DNA from: Gammaproteobacteria bacterium
Lineage (GTDB): Bacteria; Pseudomonadota; Gammaproteobacteria; HK1
Direction: 5' to 3'
DNA: 11,303 nucleotides
Assembly (NCBI GenBank): GCA_013042035.1
Contig: JABDQX010000306.1
Span: 1 to 11,303, forward strand
The position numbers were made by a program, and so were the translations under genes. Shown piece by piece: positions 7,626 to 11,303 of the stretch. Positions within the stretch are counted from its first letter, which is position 1. Each line of letters begins with the position of its first letter. The notes under the pieces were generated by a model that was not told where the DNA came from, did no database searches, and saw only the letters and a program-made list of their open reading frames with translations.

Positions 7626-7705
7626 GTGTTTCGTGGGGGTAGTGATGGTGGAATAATTTCGCGCGACGAAACCATTCCGTTCAATCCTTCACTTCGCGAG
7701 GCGCG

Positions 7706-7737
7706 GCGACATCAATCTTGCAAATCAAGATAGTCGC
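7706..7737 (+). repeat. Bipartite hairpin upstream of tRNA-Lys
   Basis: ATCTTG (7715-7720) pairs with CAAGAT (7726-7731) around CAAAT. Outside an internal loop, GCGAC (7706-7710) pairs with GTCGC (7733-7737), for 11 pairs in all. It ends 16 bases before the tRNA. No T run follows. It may be a structured leader removed during 5' processing of the tRNA. Confidence 0.45.
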
Positions 7738-7753
7738 GAATCGAGATGATTTC

Positions 7754-7829
7754 GGGCCGTTAGCTCAGCCGGTAGAGCACCGGACTTTTAATCCGTTGGT
7801 CGTGCGTTCGATTCGCACACGGCCCACCA
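7754..7829 (+). tRNA. tRNA-Lys (anticodon UUU), CCA encoded
   Basis: A 76-nt cloverleaf can be drawn by hand. The acceptor stem GGGCCGT (7754-7760) pairs with ACGGCCC (7819-7825). The D arm is GCTC/GAGC (7763-7766, 7775-7778). The anticodon arm is CCGGA/TCCGT (7780-7784, 7792-7796) with loop CTTTTAA, so the anticodon TTT lies at 7787-7789. The T arm is GTGCG/CGCAC with loop TTCGATT. Discriminator A (7826) and CCA (7827-7829) follow. The body resembles E. coli tRNA-Lys. The outermost anticodon-stem pair is C-U (7780/7796), a mismatch where E. coli has G-U. The nearby miaB is not expected to act on this tRNA, since MiaB works on i6A37 in tRNAs reading codons that begin with U. Confidence 0.95.
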
Positions 7830-7848
7830 ACAAACGCTATTTGGGTAC

Positions 7849-7931
7849 GCCTTTTCTCCGGCTATCCCAACTCGACACAGCCGAAACAAAAAGCGCCAAA
7901 AGAATTTTTTCGTCATTTTGTTCAAAAATTC
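7849..7931. repeat. Imperfect ~82-bp repeat, copy 1
   Basis: This stretch aligns with 8003-8084. Within the core (7866-7931 against 8019-8084) about 57 of 67 aligned columns match by hand. The longest exact run is 19 bases (7909-7927 and 8063-8081). The copy ends in an 8-bp inverted repeat, GAATTTTT (7902-7909) and AAAAATTC (7924-7931). Both copies lie in the tRNA-miaB spacer in the same orientation. They look like units of a dispersed non-coding repeat. Confidence 0.8.
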
Positions 7932-8002
7932 CGGCGCTAACGGGCTCTAAGCCTTCCTGATTTCTTCGGGGCTGAGAAAAAACCATCGGTGGTTCTTTAA
8001 CA
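7932..8002. other. Spacer between the two repeat copies
   Basis: 71 bases with no gene. A small hairpin, AACCA (7981-7985) and TGGTT (7990-7994) with a TCGG loop, is preceded by an A run and followed by CTTT. It might end the tRNA transcript, but it is weak. Confidence 0.4.
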
Positions 8003-8084
8003 GCCCTTCCCTCCCTTCCCCAATCCGACACAGTCGGAACCAAAATGCACCAAAAGGATTTCTTCGTCATTTTGTTCAAAATTC
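8003..8084. repeat. Imperfect ~82-bp repeat, copy 2, abutting the miaB start
   Basis: Second copy of the repeat at 7849-7931. It contains a perfect CCGAC/GTCGG dyad (8025-8029, 8033-8037) where copy 1 is degenerate. Its last base, 8084, touches the ATG of miaB, so the repeat itself is the immediate leader of the gene and leaves no Shine-Dalgarno. Confidence 0.8.
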
Positions 8085-9482
8085 ATGATGACCCAAAAAC
8101 TATACATCAAAACCTTCGGTTGCCAGATGAACGAATACGATTCCGCCAGAACGGCGGATCTGTTGGCGCGTTCCCATGGCATGAAACGAACGGATGATCC
8201 GGAGCAGGCGGATGTTTTGCTCATTAATACCTGTTCAGTGCGGGAAAAGGCCCAGGAAAAAGTCTTTTCACAATTGGGCCTCTGGCGTCGGTGGAAGATC
8301 GAACGCCCCCATTTGGTGATTGGGGTTGGTGGTTGTGTCGCAAGCCAGGAAGGCGAGGCAATCCGCGCGCGCGCGCGCTTCGTGGACTTGATCTTCGGAC
8401 CGCGGACACTCCACCGGGTACCTGAAATGCTGGATGAACTCAGGCGTTCCGGCGGGCCTCGTGTGGATGTCTCCTTCCCGGAAACCGAGAAATTCGACTG
8501 CCTTCCCGAGCCCATCGCCGAAGGGGCCAGCGCCTACGTTTCGATCATGGAAGGCTGCAGCCGGTACTGTGCCTACTGTGTCGTTCCCCATACACGGGGC
8601 GAAGAATTCAGCCGCCCGGTCGAGGAAGTATTACACGAGGTGACCGCGCTGGCGGACCAAGGTGTGAGCGAGGTGATATTCCTTGGCCAGAATGTCAATG
8701 CCTATCGCGGTTCGCTGGGGAATGGAGGAAGGAGCGTAGAGATTAGGCAGTGGGGAGTAGGAAATGGAGAACACAAGAGGCAGGAAGGTGTCGGCCAAGG
8801 AGATCTAGGACTCTTGATCCGTCGGACCGCCGAGATTACCGGGATCGGTCGCATTCGTTACACCACATCCCACCCGGCAAGATTCGACGAAAGCTTGGTC
8901 CGGTGTCATGCCGATGTGCCGATACTGGCCGGTCATGTGCACTTGCCGGTGCAAAGTGGCAGTGATCGTATCCTTGCCCTGATGAACCGGGGTTACACCG
9001 GAGCGGAGTATCTGGAAAAGGTCGAGCAACTTCGCCGGGCGCGCCCTGGTATCAGTATCGGCTCGGATTTTATCGTGGGCTTTCCTGGTGAAAGCGAACA
9101 CGACTTCGAAGACACCATGGCCCTTGTCGATGCGGTGGGTTTCGAGCAGGCTTTCAGTTTCATTTTCAGCCCCCGCCCGGGGACACCCGCCGCCGATCTT
9201 CCCGACGATGTGCCGCTTTCCGTCAAAAAACAAAGGCTTTCCCGATTGCAGGCGCGGCTTGTGGCGCTTTTCGAGGCGGCCAGTCGCGCCATGGTCGGCA
9301 AGGTGGAACGCGTACTGGTGGAAAGAACCTCCAAAAAGGATCCGAATTGGATGGCCGGTCGCACGGAAAATAACCGTGTTGTAAACTTTATTGCCGATCC
9401 CGGTCTCATCGGAAAATTCGTGGACGTCCGTATCACCGATGCGTTGCCTAATTCGTTACGCGGGATTGCGATTTCTCCCTGA
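8085..9482 (+). CDS. miaB: tRNA-2-methylthio-N6-dimethylallyladenosine synthase
   Basis: 465 residues; E. coli MiaB has 474. It is a radical-SAM methylthiotransferase that turns i6A37 into ms2i6A37 in tRNAs reading U-starting codons. Domains in order: an N-terminal UPF0004 domain with cluster cysteines 13, 50 and 84 (KTFGCQMNEYDS, INTCSVREKA, GGC); a radical-SAM core with CSRYCAYC (Cys158, 162, 165); the conserved TTSHP and HLPVQSGSDRIL segments; and a C-terminal TRAM domain ending in NRVVNF, GKFVDVRITDALPNSLRG. Starts at ATG 8085 or ATG 8088 are both possible; E. coli begins MTKKLHIKT, which favours 8088. No Shine-Dalgarno is seen for either. Residues 210-239 form an unusual Gly-rich insertion. 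The gene is followed after 156 bases by ybeZ, as in the E. coli miaB-ybeZ operon. Confidence 0.97.
   Translation: MMTQKLYIKTFGCQMNEYDSARTADLLARSHGMKRTDDPEQADVLLINTCSVREKAQEKVFSQLGLWRRWKIERPHLVIGVGGCVASQEGEAIRARARFVDLIFGPRTLHRVPEMLDELRRSGGPRVDVSFPETEKFDCLPEPIAEGASAYVSIMEGCSRYCAYCVVPHTRGEEFSRPVEEVLHEVTALADQGVSEVIFLGQNVNAYRGSLGNGGRSVEIRQWGVGNGEHKRQEGVGQGDLGLLIRRTAEITGIGRIRYTTSHPARFDESLVRCHADVPILAGHVHLPVQSGSDRILALMNRGYTGAEYLEKVEQLRRARPGISIGSDFIVGFPGESEHDFEDTMALVDAVGFEQAFSFIFSPRPGTPAADLPDDVPLSVKKQRLSRLQARLVALFEAASRAMVGKVERVLVERTSKKDPNWMAGRTENNRVVNFIADPGLIGKFVDVRITDALPNSLRGIAISP
8712..8801 (+). other. Purine-rich in-frame insertion within miaB
   Basis: Between NAYRG and DLGLLIRR the gene encodes about 30 residues rich in Gly, Glu, Arg and Gln (for example GVGNGEHKRQEGVGQG). 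E. coli MiaB, as recalled, has about nine residues here (ENYDGTTGS). The DNA is strikingly purine-rich on the coding strand, with repeated GGA/GGAGTAGGAAATGGAG-type units, unlike the rest of the gene. It looks like a short repeat element, or slippage expansion, tolerated in a surface loop between the radical-SAM strands. Confidence 0.7.
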
Positions 9483-9638
9483 GAGCTTGCCTGAAAAATA
9501 GATTCTTACGCCGTGATCCCGGTGTGCTCCGTGGTTGTTTTCAGGACGATGGCGCAGCCGATATCACTTTAACCAAACAGCTTCTAAGACGCTCTCCGAG
9601 AGCTCCGGGCAAAAAAACCATCTAGGAGCCGCAAATCC
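9483..9638. other. Spacer between miaB and ybeZ with ribosome binding site
   Basis: 156 bases without a gene. CCTGAAAA (9490-9497) and TTTTCAGG (9538-9545) form an 8-bp inverted repeat around 40 bases. GCTCTC/GAGAGC (9591-9603) is a near-palindrome. AGGAG at 9624-9628, ten bases before ATG 9639, is the Shine-Dalgarno of ybeZ. No terminator is seen, so miaB and ybeZ may be co-transcribed. Confidence 0.55.
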
Positions 9639-10781
9639 ATGCAGCATGAAACATCTCCCGATTCACCGGAATCCTTCTCCGAGTCTCAATCGCCCCAATC
9701 TTCCGAATCCCCGGAATCATTCGAGTTGCCTGGATCACTTGAATCGGCGCCGTCCGATACCGTCGAAGCCACGCAATTCTCGGCATCATCGGACGCTCCC
9801 CTGGCACCGGATGTCGTTACGATTCGGATAGACCAGGCGGACAACCAGCGGCTGGCAAACCTTCGCGGTCCCCTGGACAGTCATCTTCGTCAGTTGGAGC
9901 GTGGTCTTGGCGTGGAGATCAGCAGCCATGGCAGCGATTTTCAAATAGTCGGTTCCCCGGATTCAGCACAGGTTACTGGAGAAATATTACGAACCCTTTA
10001 CGACGCCACCTACGATGAAGCCGTTACCCCGGATCGCGTGCACACCTTTCTGCAGCAGGCCAGCAGGGAGGATATGTTGGATAAAAAAAGCACCGAATCC
10101 GTCGTCCGCATTCGTCGGGGGCTTATTAAAGGACGGGGCGCCAATCAATGCAGCTATCTTGAAAAAATAGGGGCCTTCGATGTCAATTTCGGTATTGGCC
10201 CCGCCGGAACCGGGAAGACCTATCTGGCGGTTGCCTGTGCCGTTGCCGCTTTCGAGAGCGAACGGGTTCGGCGGGTGCTTTTGGTTCGTCCCGCCGTCGA
10301 GGCCGGCGAGCGCCTGGGATTCCTTCCCGGCGATTTGGCCCAGAAGATCGACCCCTACCTCCGTCCGCTCTACGATGCCCTGTACGAAATGATGGGCTTT
10401 GATCGGGTGACGAAACTCATGGAGCGAAGCGTCATTGAGGTTGCCCCCCTTGCCTACATGCGCGGACGAACGCTCAATGAATCGTTCATCATCCTGGATG
10501 AGGCGCAAAACACCACCGTGGAACAGATGAAAATGTTCCTAACCCGTATCGGATTCGGCTCCATCATGGTGATAACGGGAGACATCACCCAAATCGATCT
10601 GCCCCGTGGCCAGCAATCCGGACTACGTCATGCCGTCGAAGTTCTCAGGGATGTAAACGGACTTAGCTTTACCTTTTTCGAATCCAAGGATGTGGTGCGT
10701 CATCCTCTGGTTGCCCGGATCTTCGATGCCTATGACCGGTATGAGAATCCCACCCGGGATGCGGAGGATATGTCTCGGTAA
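9639..10781 (+). CDS. ybeZ: PhoH-like ATPase (YbeZ type)
   Basis: 380 residues; E. coli YbeZ is about 346-359 depending on the start. These P-loop ATPases, of the PhoH family, work with the endoribonuclease YbeY in rRNA and ribosome maintenance. Walker A is GPAGTGKT at 187-194 and Walker B FIILDEAQN at 283-291. Family blocks RPAVEAGERLGFLPGDLAQK (218-237), DPYLRPLYDAL and APLAYMRGRTLN are intact, as are TGDITQIDLPR and SGLRHAVEVL near the end. An N-terminal extension of about 55 residues, mostly Ser, Pro and Glu, precedes the first family block (VVTIRIDQADNQRL). ATG 9639 has AGGAG ten bases upstream, which supports including this extension. The gene follows miaB, the classical order, but ybeY is missing downstream. 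Confidence 0.95.
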   Translation: MQHETSPDSPESFSESQSPQSSESPESFELPGSLESAPSDTVEATQFSASSDAPLAPDVVTIRIDQADNQRLANLRGPLDSHLRQLERGLGVEISSHGSDFQIVGSPDSAQVTGEILRTLYDATYDEAVTPDRVHTFLQQASREDMLDKKSTESVVRIRRGLIKGRGANQCSYLEKIGAFDVNFGIGPAGTGKTYLAVACAVAAFESERVRRVLLVRPAVEAGERLGFLPGDLAQKIDPYLRPLYDALYEMMGFDRVTKLMERSVIEVAPLAYMRGRTLNESFIILDEAQNTTVEQMKMFLTRIGFGSIMVITGDITQIDLPRGQQSGLRHAVEVLRDVNGLSFTFFESKDVVRHPLVARIFDAYDRYENPTRDAEDMSR

Positions 10782-10952
10782 ATTTGGTTACGGCTCGTGC
10801 GCGCTATGCTTTTCGTGGACAAGAAACGTGAGATCGAACCGAAACCGTTATGGTCGCGACCTTCGCCATTCACTAGCCAATGCTTGAATGGGAGCTGTCG
10901 TGCTGAGAGTCTTCATGATTTTTCCAGTCGGAGGATTGGAGCATCAAAAACG
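10782..10952. other. Convergent intergenic region; no ybeY found
   Basis: 171 bases between ybeZ and the convergent helicase gene. No frame shows YbeY features (the HGxLHLxGYDH zinc motif is absent) or any other recognisable protein. There is no clear terminator for ybeZ. On the minus strand a weak CGGA/TCCG dyad (10957-10969) inside the helicase 3' end is followed by AGCGTTTTTG, which might end helicase transcription. Confidence 0.5.
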
Positions 10953-11303
10953 CTATCGGACTCTTTCCGTGATCTCATAGCCCATCGCTCTGTAACCGTT
11001 CTCGCGTTTTCGATACATCCTTTCGAGCATCGGTAGGGTGCAATCCACGTAGTCGTACACGGTCACGTGGGTTTTGTCCATCGATTCCCTGTGTATCCTG
11101 CCCACGTATTGTATAAGAGATCCCTTCCAGGAAATGGGTAGCGCGAGAAACAACGTGTCCAGTCGGGGCAGGTCGAAACCTTCACCGATGTATTTGCCGG
11201 TCGCTACGATGACTTGGGTTTGTGCAAGCTGCTCGTTGGCCGATTTGCGCTCTTTGGCCCCCATGGCCCCACGCCGCACGACGGCCTGAAATTTCCGTTC
11301 GGT
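10953..11303 (-). CDS. Superfamily 2 DEAD/DEAH-box helicase, C-terminal end (5' part outside window)
   Basis: The frame is open to the right edge (first visible residues TERKFQAVVRRGAMG) and stops at TAG 10955-10953, giving 116 residues. The segment is the end of the second RecA-like domain. Motif V is VATGKYIGEGFDLPRLDTLF and motif VI is QYVGRIHR with its arginine fingers, followed by VTVYDYVDCTLPMLERMYRKR. These helicases unwind or translocate on nucleic acid using ATP. The form GKYIGEGFD...LPISWKGSLIQYVGRIHR resembles, from memory, helicases of the COG1061 type that occur in restriction-like and TOTE conflict proteins. That link needs the missing N-terminal part. A GTG at 11279 is inside the family domain and is not the start. 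It converges on ybeZ. Confidence 0.85.
   Translation of the reverse strand, partial: TERKFQAVVRRGAMGAKERKSANEQLAQTQVIVATGKYIGEGFDLPRLDTLFLALPISWKGSLIQYVGRIHRESMDKTHVTVYDYVDCTLPMLERMYRKRENGYRAMGYEITERVR

Larger units (their letters stand above)
7505..7753. other. Spacer between rpoC and tRNA-Lys
   Basis: 249 bases without a gene. After rpoC there is no clear terminator; the only local dyad is a 4-bp CTGG/CCAG pair near 7523-7537. The stretch contains a possible tRNA promoter (-10 TACAAT at 7613-7618). It also has an imperfect dyad with arms GTTTCGT (7628-7634) and ACGAAAC (7666-7672), and a second hairpin at 7706-7737. Confidence 0.6.

Noticed and set aside
7718..7960. Forward 80-codon frame over the tRNA
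   Set aside because: Its peptide (LAQPVEHRTFNPLVVRSIRT) is the translation of the tRNA gene, a well-known false call.
7837..8079. Reverse-strand frame through the two repeats
   Set aside because: The two repeat copies are read in different frames within it, so the open frame is not under shared coding constraint.
7849..8084. CRISPR-like array
   Set aside because: Only two imperfect copies are present, and they are too long and too divergent for CRISPR repeats.
10690..11036. Overlapping forward frames after ybeZ as a possible ybeY or remnant
   Set aside because: Neither frame (10690-10887 or 10797-11036) shows the YbeY zinc motif or other YbeY sequence, and one lies opposite the helicase.

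Overview
The window reads as gammaproteobacterial chromosome, possibly a sulfur- or halo-type relative of the Chromatiales; the order is only an inference. The RpoB and RpoC sequences follow the E. coli proteins closely. The RpoC active-site aspartates have the same residue numbers as in E. coli, and the beta'-type insertion in the trigger loop is present. The pair miaB then ybeZ is also the order known from E. coli and relatives.

Layout, left to right. The 3' part of rpoB (1-1518) ends directly in a perfect 18-bp terminator-like hairpin. Next comes a 1.7-kb block that does not belong to the usual rpoB-rpoC arrangement: a stretch with several inverted repeats, a small coiled-coil protein with a C-terminal membrane anchor (1794-2234), and an exported or anchored alpha/beta hydrolase (2272-3180). 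A complete rpoC follows (3254-7504, TTG start with a strong Shine-Dalgarno). It is not followed by rpsL/rpsG/fusA. Instead there is a 249-bp spacer with hairpins and a possible promoter, a tRNA-Lys(UUU) gene (7754-7829), and a spacer carrying two imperfect copies of an ~82-bp repeat, the second of which ends at the miaB start codon. Then come miaB (8085-9482), with a purine-rich in-frame insertion, and a PhoH-like ATPase of the YbeZ type (9639-10781) with a Ser/Pro/Glu-rich N-terminal extension. The expected ybeY is absent. On the opposite strand the 3' end of a superfamily 2 helicase gene runs off the right edge.

Together these are housekeeping genes for transcription (rpoB, rpoC), tRNA supply and modification (tRNA-Lys, miaB) and RNA/ribosome maintenance (ybeZ), but their conserved neighbourhoods are broken at several points. 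The most unusual feature is the separation of rpoB from rpoC by a terminator and two unrelated genes, which implies that the two largest RNA polymerase subunits are not made from one simple message. The small coiled-coil gene also has a start site folded into a perfect AT-rich hairpin, a candidate translational switch. I see no CRISPR array, complete insertion sequence, rRNA or replication origin.
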